Shown here piece by piece: positions 19,291 to 35,500 of a stretch of 64,000 nucleotides of DNA. Origin of the DNA: Branchiostoma lanceolatum (lineage: Eukaryota; Chordata; Leptocardii; Amphioxiformes; Branchiostomatidae); NCBI RefSeq assembly GCF_035083965.1, contig NC_089724.1, forward strand, positions 3,024,001 to 3,088,000, read 5' to 3'. Both the position numbers and the translations under genes were made by a program. The notes under the pieces are model-generated. The model had not been told where the DNA came from. It worked only from the letters and a program-made list of their open reading frames with translations, and did not search any database. Position 1 is the stretch's first letter; every line of letters begins with the position of its first letter.

Positions 19291-22011
19291 GTTAACTATC
19301 CAAGATCCGAACTCAGGGACATCAGACTATCAGAGATTCTGAGAAATTGTGTAGAATACATAACCAATATTTGCCTACCTAGACTAGCGAACATGTGCCC
19401 AAGTTAGGTTTCCTAGCCCTGAGGAAATACTTTTGATATTATCATTAACGTTTCTTTCCAAACAACTGAGGGACCAGGGTGTAAGGACAAACATGCAACA
19501 TTTCATTGTAAGTTGGAAATGACGGGAACATTTTATCAAACATATGTGTGCGCTATCAATAGTGTTTTCTCCAAGCGCTTAAGCAGATGTTGAGTTACAC
19601 ATTATCATATATGAATTACACATATCAAAGCATCATGTAACTTAGGAGCAAATTCTACAATAACAGCCTTCTTTGATAAGATGAGATTTTTATGCTTTAA
19701 ACAACTTGTTTTTGTCTAGGTCTGTGTCTTCGCACCTATTAATCAAGATCCCTTTGATGAATTTGTCAGAAAGTTGACATGTCGGTAGTTAAAGAGGGTA
19801 TCAAACACCTTAGCCACACCGCAAACACCATAATTACTTAACGGAGAATTGTGTCCTACGGACTCTAGAGGGTTTGTCCATTTTGCCCAGAGCTAATTGA
19901 AGACGAATATCACTTTTTGATTGTATGCCCGAAATAGTCTGATATACGTAATTCACTATACACAAGGCTGTCATCTTATTTACCGGAATTTACCTCAATG
20001 GACTAGAATAGCAATTTGAAGTACATATTAACATGCAACAACCCCTGCATTGTATACATAGGAAAAAATATCAAAGAATGCCTAGACGTTAGAAATTCTT
20101 CCAATGATCGTAAAAGCTCATTATCCCATACTATACACTCTTGTATCATGTAGATTAGCATTATAGAGCTGTAGTTATGTCAGTAGATGCCATACTTTGT
20201 ACCTTGTACAATTATTGTACAATAAAAGTATGCATCTTGTGTTACTATCTTTGTTACGTGCATTACGTGAATGTTGTTATTTGCAGTGTTAAGATACGTT
20301 ATCAACTTGACTGCAGTGCCACATTGTCCCTGTCTTTGTAACAACGATAATTCAAACACATATAACATTTACTGCAGGAAATCTATGAATGCGTAAATTA
20401 ACGCAAAAACATGGCTACTTGTTGCGTGACGAACACGGAAATTATCAGACAAACAAAAAACATGTTTTTCTTCCATGGGTGCATGTATAAAGTAATGCAA
20501 TAAAGATTATAGTTTTACAAATATGACAAGTAGAACGTCTTTAAAGGTTGTTTTGGAACCCCTCCTTTGATAAATTATGCAACAAACAAACAAACAATGA
20601 AAACGATTACGTGTCGATGTGATTTGTCTCGCCCGAGAAACGTGTAATGTTTGCTACCCACTCGATATGAATTTCTTTCATCCTTGGGTTATAAATCTCT
20701 TTCGTTAAGGCTATATTTCATATTGTGTTTTGGACCCCGCTTGGTGTAGGGCGTGTATTTTTCGCTGTCCAGAAACCTGAAAAGTCGCACCATGCAGGGA
20801 GGGCAACAGCAGTCCCAAACTGGTGACACAGATAAATCATTATCATCTTGTTTATCATCTTTGCTATGTTAATGTTGTTCCTTGCTTGTGGCAGTGGTCA
20901 AATAAGTTACTAACTTGAATGCAGTGTCACATTGTCCCTGTTTTTGTAACAAGGATGATTCAAACATATAAAATTTATTGCAGAAAATCTATAAATGTTT
21001 GCATCAAGGCAAAAACATGGCTACCTGTTGCGTGACGAACGTGGGAAATATCATACGAAGAAAAATATGTTTTTCTTCTATGGTTGCATGTATGAAGTAA
21101 TGCAATAAAGGTTATAGTTTTACAAACATGATCAACAAGTAGAGATCTTTAAAGTTGTTTTGGAACCTCTATATTAATATTCAACAAACAAACAAACAAA
21201 CAAACAAACAGAGAAAACGATTACGTGTCGATGTGATTTGTCTCGCCTAAAAACGTCTGATGTTTGCCACTCACTCAATTTGCTTTTCTTTCATCTTTGG
21301 GTTATAAATTTCTTTAGTTCAGGCTTGCTATATTTCATGTTGTGTTTCGGACCCCGCTTGGTGTAGGGCGTGCATTTTTCGCTGTGCAGAAACCTGACAA
21401 GTCGCACCATGCCGGGAGGGCAACAGCAGTCCCAAACTGGTGACACAGATAAAGCATCTTGTTTATCATCTTTGCTATGTGTATTACGTTAATGTTGTTC
21501 CTTGCTTGTGGCAGTGTTAAAAAAAGTTACTAACTTGAATGAAGTGCCACATTGTCCCTGTCTTTGTAACAAGGATAATTCAAAGACATAAAATTCATTG
21601 CAGAAAATCTATAAATGTGTGCATTAACGAAAAAACATGGCTACCTGTTGCGTGACGAACACGGAAAATATCAGACGAAGAAAAAAATGTTTTTCTTCTA
21701 TTGGTGCATGTATCAAGTAATGCAATAATGATTATAGTGTTCCAAACATGATCAAAAAAGTAGAATTTCTTTAATGGTTGTTTTCGAACCTCTCATTTAA
21801 TATTCAACACACAAACAAACAAACAAAGAAAACGATTACGTGCCGATGTGATTTGTCTCGCGTGTGATGTTAGCCACCCACTCAGTATCAATTTCTTTCA
21901 TCCTTGGGTTATAGAATTCTTTCGTTAAGGCTATATTTCATATTGTGTTTCGGACACCGCCTGGTCTAGGGCGTGTACTTTTCGCTGTCCAGAAACCTGA
22001 CAAGTCGCACC
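18945..22011 (+). other. Dipeptidase 3' region and lectin 5' region
   Basis: After the 31-bp array, 19291-20200 is AT-rich sequence with no recognisable gene; an AATAAA at about 20219 and another at about 20499 are candidate polyadenylation signals for the dipeptidase. From about 20200 the three-unit repeat carrying lectin exon 1 begins. Confidence 0.55.
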
Positions 22012-25529
<3,518 letters not shown>

Positions 25530-26204
25530 GCGACAGGCGGAACTCTCCCCACCACTGTACAACGGCTCTCCGACCATCCGCAGCGCAAAACTAACCAGTA
25601 AAATGTTATTCGTAGCTCTTGTAAAATGCCAGCGCTGAGACGGAATTCGGCCAGTTTCGACTTTATTGGTCTTTCTCAAGAATGACAGAGATCGGGCCAC
25701 ACCTTTTTTTTAATACCTTTTCTGTGCCTCCCTATTTCGGTGCGCTCTAACTCTAACTTTAACCATTAGAATGTTATATATAGTAATGTGTCAAAATAGA
25801 AGGATGCTTTCTGAATGTTATCAACGGTTTCTTGAGTAGGAATCTAACAAAGAAGAAATAGTGAATATACACCCAAGCAATGAAGCAGTACTGTATAACG
25901 TACAACCATCGTCGAGCCTCAAGTGTTCATATAAAGAGAATAGATCTTTTCACACGTAGCCAGAAACTCTTTTACGTAAAGAACATTTTAGAAAGTAAAA
26001 ATCATCTTGTTTGTATCAAATTCATTACCTGTTTCTGGAGCATTTTTCATAGAATGCGTGGCACACAGGTTTAACAAATAAAAGCGCTTGAGAAAATCTT
26101 CAATGATTATCATACGTAACCTTACTTTTGGCACTTTGTGCTGTTTCTTTTGTTGTAGTTGTAACAGTGGGGTTCAAGCGCCACCAACTGACCAGTCTAA
26201 CAGC

Positions 26205-26300
26205 TTCGGACCTAGCGGTTAGGGCGTTGTGTTCATGAGCTGGCGACCAGGGTCCGCGCGGGTTCGAGACCCGGGAGCCAGGGGACTGTACTGTTTGCCT
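26205..26300 (+). repeat. tRNA-like SINE head
   Basis: A box-A-like TAGCGGTTAGGGCG and a box-B-like GGTTCGAGACC are spaced as in tRNA genes. The acceptor stem does not pair convincingly and the sequence continues into a SINE-like body, so I do not call a tRNA. Confidence 0.5.
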
Positions 26301-27730
26301 CTTGGGTTTCATAGTAAAAGAAGAAAGAAAGCGCAGTGCCAGCACTGGTGGTATTTATCGACGTAACCTCCTTTGTTATAAGCCTTAACAAAGTTATAGA
26401 GATTTTCTTACCGCTATGAAAAGTTTGCATAGTGTGCGCACTGGAGACTTAAACAACCGCTGAAGAAGGCACATTGGTGAAACTATTTTGTGTGACGGAC
26501 TGAATAATGGTTCTGAATGGGGAAAATGCGGCCCCGGATGTCTTATTGATTGGTGACTGCGGTGAGAAAGATGTCGGTTAGCGTGAGGATTAATCTGCAC
26601 CACATATACTAGTTATCCAACTTTGGACGCTTACATGAAGTATGGGTGTTCATTATGTGTTATAAAAAAATCTGACCTATCCGAATGAAGAGACCTCCTC
26701 CAGTACAGACAATACAGATTCTGATATGTCCTGACAACATCAGAATTACATACGTCGAGACAAGATGGCACACAGGTATCACTACAGGTGAGTTTATGAC
26801 TGGATGTTGTCCTGGGTGCTGAAATGACTATCTATTACAACACATTGCACTTCTGCCTTCAATGCGGTTAAAATTACAGTAAGGTGCACTAGAGAAAGAC
26901 GAAAAACGAACATTTTTTATAAGTTTAGGGTACAGAATATTTGCTCTCTTTTATACAGGGAAACCTGTCCATAGAGACCACTCAAGGGATTTGACGACTA
27001 GTGGTCGCAGTAGACAGGTGGTCTCTATAAACAGGAGTCTTATAGTTTGTGTCGATGGAAAAAATAACACAACAGAACACTTGAATCGGCCACTTTGGCC
27101 AGCTGTTCCTTATAATGATGCAGACGTTGTCACAACGGAAATGAACTAAACGAACGGACACGGACCATGAATCAGCTTTCGCCCTACTTTATGTTGTATG
27201 TTGTAGAAATTGTATATTGTTGTACCATAAATATGTAATGATATATGTTGATAGAGTTATTAGGACTCAAATGACTGTGTATCTCTGTTATATTGTATCT
27301 GACCCTTACCTCTTCCCTCATGACCTCAATGAAAAGCGGCCTGCGTGCCGATTTGAGCTTATTATGAATAAACAAAGGTTCAAACAAGTTTCACCGTTCA
27401 TGTAGTTGGTCGGGAGACCCTGGTTCGAATCCGGGGAAGGTCATCCTTGTTGAAGCTGCGCCGTCTTTCGGTAGCCTCCTTTGGAGATCTTCTGGGCGGC
27501 GCCGGCGTTCATTTTTGTTGCGGGAGCGCTGATTCGCGATTTTCAACTTCATCACCATCACCATCTTCACCACTTTTCAGTCCTTCCACTGAGGCGGGCC
27601 GTCATTGCTTTCCACGATGCTCTGTTTGCTGCCACTCGCTGCACCCCCTCCCAGGTACAGCCCATCTCACTGTGGTCGCGTTGAACCGTCCGCTTCCAAG
27701 TCATGGCTTGTCCCCCTCTTCTCCTTTAAC

Positions 27731-28122
27731 TAAGGCCATGTTGATTTGATTGTGTAGATGACATCGGCGCGCGCATCCATTTTCGCCCATTTCCTAAAAT
27801 AAAACAAAAGTTTTCTACTATGATGCAAAATGTGTATATTACAGCGTGCAAAGCAGCTACAAATGAGCAAATATATGCCGTAAGTTGCAAAAAGATATTT
27901 TGGAAAACGGATACTAATGTCGTAGATCAGATGAATGCCAAAGTTAAAGGAGAAGATGTGAATGAACAAAAATGAAGAATCCATTAATTGGTATACTATT
28001 TGTTTCATAATGAATTCGAAGGCAACTTTTTTTGGCCAAACGGTTTTTTTATTCACACGCTCGCATCACGGTTGGGGTTCCCAGAGGATGTCATCCATAT
28101 AATCATATCAATATGGCCTTAC
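27731..28122. mobile_element. TIR element family A, copy 3
   Basis: Left end TAAGGCCATGTTGATTTGAT; right end ATCATATCAATATGGCCTTA. Internal phrases match copies 1 and 4, including the GATGACATC and GATGTCATCC pair next to the ends. Confidence 0.75.
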
Positions 28123-28260
28123 AGCGTTCCCCCCCAAATAAACACCGATGCCGCCCAAAAGACCTGCAGAGGAGGCTAGTCTTTCGGAAGAGACGCAAAT
28201 TTGGGCTGCCATCTCGAGAAGGTGCCTCGAACACGTTGCAACAGCCTCATTACTCAGATG

Positions 28261-29347
28261 GGTAACGTTGGGTAACATAAATTCGTGGGGTACTTAAATT
28301 CGGGATTTTTCGAAAACGGGGTATTTAGAGATATGTGCTAGATGCAACATCAGTAATACCGCTAGAAATGCAAACTTGACAGACTAACGTATTCAGAACA
28401 CTGTCTGAAAAGCTTCGATAAGCATGCATTAGAAGGCGACGAGGACAAAAACTCTCCGTCCCTTATTGGAACAGTCTGAGGGCTTCGTGGGAGAATCACA
28501 CTACATCGTTGTCGGCTGGTTTATAAGACAAATGTCACATCCGCTTCCTGCTAAACACAATAATTTACAAGACAACTTATTTTCTAAAAATTGCTGACCT
28601 GCAATTGGACTCTAAGTGTGATCAATCATCAAAACCCCTCTTTGTTGCTACAACCTACGGCACGTGTATTTTCCCGCCGCCATATTATTACCCAGAATCC
28701 TGTTGTCAAGCAGACGACAAAGGTTTGTGAGGAACACTTTTTTGTCTAAATGTTGCGTGTGATTGTGGACTGAGGACGATATTTTCCTCAAAGTTTGCTC
28801 CTAACACAACAAGGAATACATGGACATAGTAGTAATATCAATGCTACGGCATCCGGCTAACTTTCCATGAATAATGTACACGTTGCCATGACGGTGGATG
28901 TCGACTTTGACGTTCTATAGCTACCGACTCAACACACGGGTTGTTCCCGTAGGCCTGATGTGTGCGGTACGGCCGTTTTTTCGTTTATTTTTTTACTTGT
29001 ACACGTCTATGTCCATAGCACTCTCCTCAAGCCAAGGATGGAACGAATAGCTGCTGTATAAAATGTAATTAGCGGTAAGATATTCAAGACGAATCTTCTC
29101 TCCCGAATTAATGTTCACCCCTGTCCGACAGCACCGTCATTGTGCGTGCGGCGGACGGTAGTTTCAAGTTGAAATATTATGGTGTCAGCACGACTAGAGA
29201 CAAAATCTACCATATATATGATTAGTGCAAAGATAGTACATGATACTGACAGAATAATAGAAAAAAAGGATGGTTTATTGTTCTGCTAGATTGATTTCAG
29301 TCAACCATTATCGGAAAAATCCCGAATTTATGTTACCCAACGTTACC
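28261..29347. mobile_element. 1.09-kb TIR element with 25-bp perfect ends
   Basis: Starts GGTAACGTTGGGTAACATAA then ATTCG and ends with the exact inverse. Just inside, AAATTCGGGATTTTTCG is also inverted at the other end (CGGAAAAATCCCGAATTT). No significant open frame. Flanking target duplication not identified. Confidence 0.8.
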
Positions 29348-29597
29348 TACCGGCTGTAATGATTCAACAAGATGAATTTTATGAATGAAAGAAATGACAC
29401 GATGAAGACATTTCACACAAAACCCGCCAGGAGGCGCTGTCCAGCGGTAGTACTGTAGTTTCGGCAGGTGCTCAGCTTGCCGAGAGGTCACGGGAGGTCA
29501 CGCCTTTTGTCATTCAAATCAGCAGAGAAACAACCTCCATATTGTGAACGGGAGAAGACGGGAGAGACTTACGACTTCCTTCGGGAAACAAGACGGC

Positions 29598-32500
29598 ATG
29601 GCGGCGTCGGAAGAGTGGGAACCGCTGGACTTTCGGTCGGGGATCGAGCACGAGGAAATAAGGAACTTGGTGGCGTATTTCAAGCGCTATCAGCAGCACA
29701 TGGCCAAGGTTTGCCGGACGAAAGGCGGGGAGGAGGCGACCAGAGAATTCATGGAGAACTTGCTCAGGTACGTGAGCCGCTGGTGTGGGTGGTCCGGGTT
29801 GTGCACTTACAGTTACAGCTGTGTTGTGGTGTCTTTTTCTGGCCGGGCTTGCGTAAATTCTAGATGCAAAGAGCCCTATAGGTCACTTTCTAGTCACACA
29901 AAGAAGCCAAAACTGCTTTCAACTTCGACAGTGTTTTCGTGGGATCCCAACGAAATATGTTCTGCAAATAATTATATCCGGTCTGTCCGGTTTCAGTATC
30001 TAATTTGTGCCAATCGTCCACTTGGATTTAAGTCTGTAGAGAGACCAACTTGACTTGTCTTAAATGTCTTAAGATTACACAGAAGACGCAGGTCCAGTTC
30101 CTTATGTACAGAGACTGTCCCTTCATGATCTTTTACCCCCCTCGGCGCCGACCCTCTACCTGCAATTTGAGAAGTTTACACCCCTAACGTTAAATACCCA
30201 GAAAATCACAGGAAGGCTTCCCGATACTATCTGGTACTATAGATATAATGCAGGACACTCGGGTCCAACATATTGCCCGTGCCACATTGGAATAACAGTG
30301 TTATTGAGGCCTTGTCAATCAAAGTGTCTTGAACACCTGGATATCTGAAGTGTTCGTACCCCTGGGATTATAAATGCTGTATTAGTAGGTGATCCCTTTA
30401 AATTCATGGCAGATGTTATGTGCATGGCGGTGTTAGGGTACCCTGCAGGATTAGGAGTTGTGCGTTTTTCACAGGTGGTCGACCACCTGTTGCTGAAGGT
30501 TAGACTTAGAGGCGAGTAGTACAGTCTCTTGGCTCCCAGGGATTGAACCCGGGCCCGCCAGCACACAAACCGCACACACTAACCGCTAGGCTAAACGGTC
30601 CAGACCAGTTAGACTGGTCAGTTAGTGGCGCTTGAACCCAAGTTGTTACAGTTCACTAGTAGTAGTAGTGGCACATAGGGGCATAATAAGGGCAGCAAGT
30701 TTCCTGGTTGTTTCAGCAGCAGGGTGTATCTTTACAGGGAGGGGTTGCTAGCCCTTTTCCTTTCATCAATGTGCTCTAGGCACCTCCTTGAACACTGACC
30801 CAGGATTGAACTGCAGTCTCCCAGTTAGCAACTAATTGGAACCAGGAGCTCAACTGTGAGGCTGCTACCAGTTGAGCTACTGAGACATTCTAAGGATAGG
30901 GCAGGGACCCTTTAATACCTGACTCAAAGTAAACAATGCAGTATTATTGAGAGAGTAAACATTACTGAGCTGGACAAACAAATTGGGGAAAAGGGTTGAC
31001 CCGAAAAGAAATCATGACTTCATTAAGTTCATAATGAATTTGACATTTTTACTGATTTTAGTTATAATCTAAGCCCTTAAATGGTGATGATTCAATTGCC
31101 GATCCCCAAGTTGACCAGTCTGAATCACAGTTGAGTCACATGACCAAGAAGACCACTCGGGGGACCAATGAAATATCTTAGTCAGGTATAGAGAGGTGGT
31201 CACTATAGACATGATTTTTAATGCTTATGTCCATGCGATAAATTATCGAAGGGACCACCAAAAAGTGGTCACATTGGCCAGGTGGTTACTTGTACAGGTG
31301 TGACTCATACATGTAAAAAAACAAACTCAACCAATATTCTCGTTCCCCTACGCAGGCTTGTTCACAAATACGAACACAAGTTTCTCCTGCCCAAGGACTA
31401 GTTTAGAAGATTATTCATGAGAAGCTCAAATCGACCTGCCGACTGCTACATTGAAGTCATGATAGGGGAGGAGGTAAGGGTCAGACACGATATGAAAAAG
31501 GGGCAGACAAAATATAACCAAGACACAGCACAGACTCAAGTCATGTTCTCCTTTTGTTTCCAGGCTTGTCCACAAGAATGATCGAAGGTTTCCCCTCCCT
31601 AAAGACTTCCTCTTCCTGTGAGACAACACCTTTGAGGGCCTTTTTAGACCACCAAATAGTGGTCACATTAGCCACTGGTTGTCACTTGTACTTGTTTTAC
31701 TGTACATGTAAACTTGGGACTGATATTCTTGTTTCCTTTGCAGGCTTGTCCACAAGTATGACCGCAGGTTTCCTCTCCCCAAGGACTTCCTGTTCCTCCG
31801 AGACAACACCTTCGAGGGCGTGTTGGACATGCAGCCATCGCCTTTTCGACTTTACTAGATACAGCTTAAACTCAAGCTTAAACTCAAGTCATGTTCTCCT
31901 TTTGTTTGCAGGCTTGTCCACAAGTATGACCGCAGGTTTCCCCTCCCCAAGGACTTCCTGTTCCTCCGAGACAACACCTTCGAGGGTGTGTTAAACATGC
32001 AGCTGTTGCAGTTACGCTCGCACTACCTTTATGTAGAGGCAGTCTCATGTACGATAATTGAACTGCAAATTTGGGACCGTTAAATTGACATGTGATATTT
32101 CTCATCTCCTTTCCAGGCTTGTCCATAAGTATGACCGCAGGTTTCCCCTCCCCAAAGACTTCCTCTTCCTCCGAGACAACACCTTCGAGGGTGTGTTGGA
32201 CATGCAGCCTTCGCAGTTCCGCCCGCACTACCTCCACGGTAAGGAGTCCACGCCGGCGTACGTGGTCATCATCCCCATCATGGAGCTCAACGCCGAGGAC
32301 TCGTTCGACATGTTCGACTACATGATCGGCCGGCCGATGCACGGCGGGATACGGTTACTGGATGGCGTGGACCAGTACAAGTGGCGAGACTGCCAGGTCG
32401 AACACGAGAGCGGCGGGAACACGTACACCTACCTCTCGTCGGAGAAGGTGTGCGATTGGTTCTTCAAGGCGGTCTCCGCGGTCGCGAACGAGGCGACGCC

Positions 32501-35500
32501 CATGCCGGGGCACTCGATGACGTTGGAGCTGAATGGCCCGGCCATCACCATTTGCGTGGAGGGGGGTGATGCGTGCGACATCGTGTATAATATGATCCCC
32601 ACGGTGCGATGTAAGGGATGGCCGACGGCAGCGCAGGCCTGGTGGTCACGGGATCACTACTGGGACTCCAAGGCCAACGCTGAGGTAAGTAACACTCTTA
32701 GGGGGTCTGAATGGGGGGATCCTGGAACATGCATGTGTATAACATGATCCCCACAGTGCAATGTAAGGGGTGGCCGACGGCAGGGCAAGCCTCGTGGTCA
32801 CGTGACCATTACTGCGACTCCAAGGGCAACGCTGAGGTAAGTTAGACACTTAGAGGGTCTGCATGGGGGATCCTGGAAACATCATGTATAACATGATCCC
32901 CACAGTGCGGTGTAAGGGGTGGCGGACTGCGGCGCAAGCCTGGTTGGTCACGGGAGTCCACTACTGGGACACCTATGCTAATGCTATATTGTTTCTTTGT
33001 AATTGCATACCCGGTAAACCACCTTTTTTCGTAACACACCAGGTAAATGTACTGAACAGAACAAGCAGCATATTTCCAGCTGGGTGTTTAAAGTGAGGTA
33101 GGTTGTGTAAAGTGCCTTTCCCAAGGGCGCAAGTTCGATGACATGACAGGGTTCAACCCCTGGACCTCTGGGTTCTGGCAAAAACACCCTGCCATTATGA
33201 TTATGCCACCCGATCCCACCATGATTCAATGAATCACAGTTGAGTCACATGCAATAAAAACTGCTTAGGAAGACCACTCAGGGGACTGGTAAAATCTGGT
33301 CTATGTGGACAGGTGGTCATTAAACTTTTTATAAACAGGCTTCTTATAAATCAATTCTTAGACTTCTTTCTTCAAGATACAGTCAAAACTGCCAAAGAAG
33401 ACCACTCAGGCCAGATCGGATAAAATCTGGTCTATGTGGACAGGTGGTCACCGTAGACAGAATTCAATGGGTGTGTCAAGGGGAAAATCATGCATTATTC
33501 TAAGGGACACGTTGGCCAGGTGGTCACTTAAAAGTACAGGCAGCTAATTTTTCTTACTTCCAGACTTGTACTTTAGGCAGACTTTAGTTCAGTCAAAGAA
33601 TAATAGAGAAATAAGAGATGGCAAATTTCACCGCCTTATCCCTGGCCTACTGCTTTGCTAGTTGGTCAGAACCACACACACACACATACACACACACACA
33701 CAGAGAGACAGACAAGGCAAAAACAATACTTCACTTCTTTGCGATGAGGTTACAATTATAGTGTACATGTAATATGATACAGATTAGGCCACAACAATTT
33801 AATTTCTTGGTTAACAGATTTTTATTTTCAGATTGAATAAAAATCTGTTGACTAAGAGATTAAATTGGTGTGGCCTTAAAAAAATAACAAACAATTTGGC
33901 AAAATTTAAAAAAAAAACTTTCTCGATGGATATTTAAAAAAGTGATATACAAGTTCTGGCCCAGAACAGAATAATTCCAGAATCATCCCATCAGCTCAGG
34001 AGAAGGTCACAGTAGAGACAAAAACAATTTGAAGCCGCCCCAACCTTGTTATCCCGCCGTTTCCTTTCTAATGGTCCGACTTGATTGAATCAGCGGAATT
34101 AAAATGTAGCGCCTGCTTTCCTCTAATTCCTAACTCGAGGAACGTGCCTAGCATCGGATCTGGTCTCTCAATTATTTTCTTGGGCTCCCATTTCTTATTT
34201 CCCGTCCTAACTCCAGGGCTCGAAATTCATTTTTGGGAATAGGTGCACTGGTGCACCCTACCAAAAAAATCAGGTGCATAAAAAGAATTTTGGGTGCACC
34301 ACATAGAATAAAGTTGAATGTCAGCAAAACATGATTGCAAAGTTTAACACAAGAACTTCAATCTGTAATTCTATAGCTAACTTCAAAATATATTAGATTA
34401 AGTACAAGGAAAAGCTATACTTATATTGCCTTTTCTGACCCATTTCAAGAATATTGTGTATACAGTCAAACCTGCCTAGGCGACCACCTGTTCAACGCGA
34501 CCACCTGGCCATGGCGACCGCTTTTTCTCGGTCCCGAAAATTTTCCCCATAGGCACAAGCATTAAGCTGCCTGCCCAAGGCGACCACCTGTCCAACGCGA
34601 CCGCGACCGCCACGAATTGGGGCTGCACAGAGCACAATCCCTGCCCATGGCGGCCGCCTAATTTTCAAGCGTGTGATGACATCAGATCATTTTGCTGTCG
34701 GATTTCACGGAAATGTTTTCAAGACTTTAAAGGACAAAATAAGGACAAAAATATATGGAATAGCAGTGTTATAGCATCGATTCCTCCATGAAGTGTTTTA
34801 ATAAAACGTTCCCCCTATAAACATTGTAAAGAGAAATGTTTGATATGTTGTTGTGCCAATCGTAATCTCCTTGCGTAATCTTATAGTTTACCGCAAACTC
34901 AGTTCGGTTTAAACTCAATTTTCAAAACGAATACGTAGTGCATGGCGTCAAAAAGTCAGATTTCACAAAAGTTACTATCTATTTCTTGTATTTTCAATAA
35001 AAATGTGTCTGTGTCTTACTACATTCCGCCCAAAAATGACTTCGCGGCGGGCAAAACATCGGGCGAGAAATGTTGTCCTTGGTCCCGACGCCATCTTGGA
35101 TTTGGGCATTTTTGCGCGGCCCGGATTTGGCGTACCGCTGACCTTTCTAAAACACGATGCATTTGTGTATGAACATTGACAAATACTCTAGTCATTGATG
35201 AAAATTAATATCCTCATTTTCTTTTTATTTTCATGAATCTCACAAACCTTTATTGGACGCTGTGCGTTCTGCTGCACTGACTCATACCTTTCGATGCGGT
35301 CGCACAGAGCTAGGCGGCGTGGCGCGACGAAATCATTGTGACCGTTCCGTTTTCATCTTTAGTTGTCAGATCGAAAACTTTTTGACCCTTTTATCCAGCG
35401 GTGGGCGCCCCAAAAAAGGCTGGGGCCAGCAGGTGTTTTCTAGGGATTTGTCTTAGGCCTTAAAACTTCGATGATGTGCGTGTGTGTGTGTACGCGGGAG

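Larger units (their letters stand above)
25530..29597. other. Intergenic region between lectin and MB21D2-like gene
   Basis: No gene recognised. 25530-26200 is unique AT-rich sequence, with AATAAA at about 26077 as a possible lectin polyadenylation signal. tRNA-like remnants lie at 26205-26300 and 27400-27445, a GTGGTCAC-family repeat at 26955-27045, TIR family A at 27731-28122, and a TIR element at 28261-29347. The last 250 bases are GC-richer and should contain the MB21D2-like promoter. Confidence 0.6.

Noticed and set aside
29544..29597. Upstream extension of the MB21D2-like protein
   Set aside because: The extension would start at a GTG; the ATG at 29598 is followed at once by the conserved LDFRSG region.
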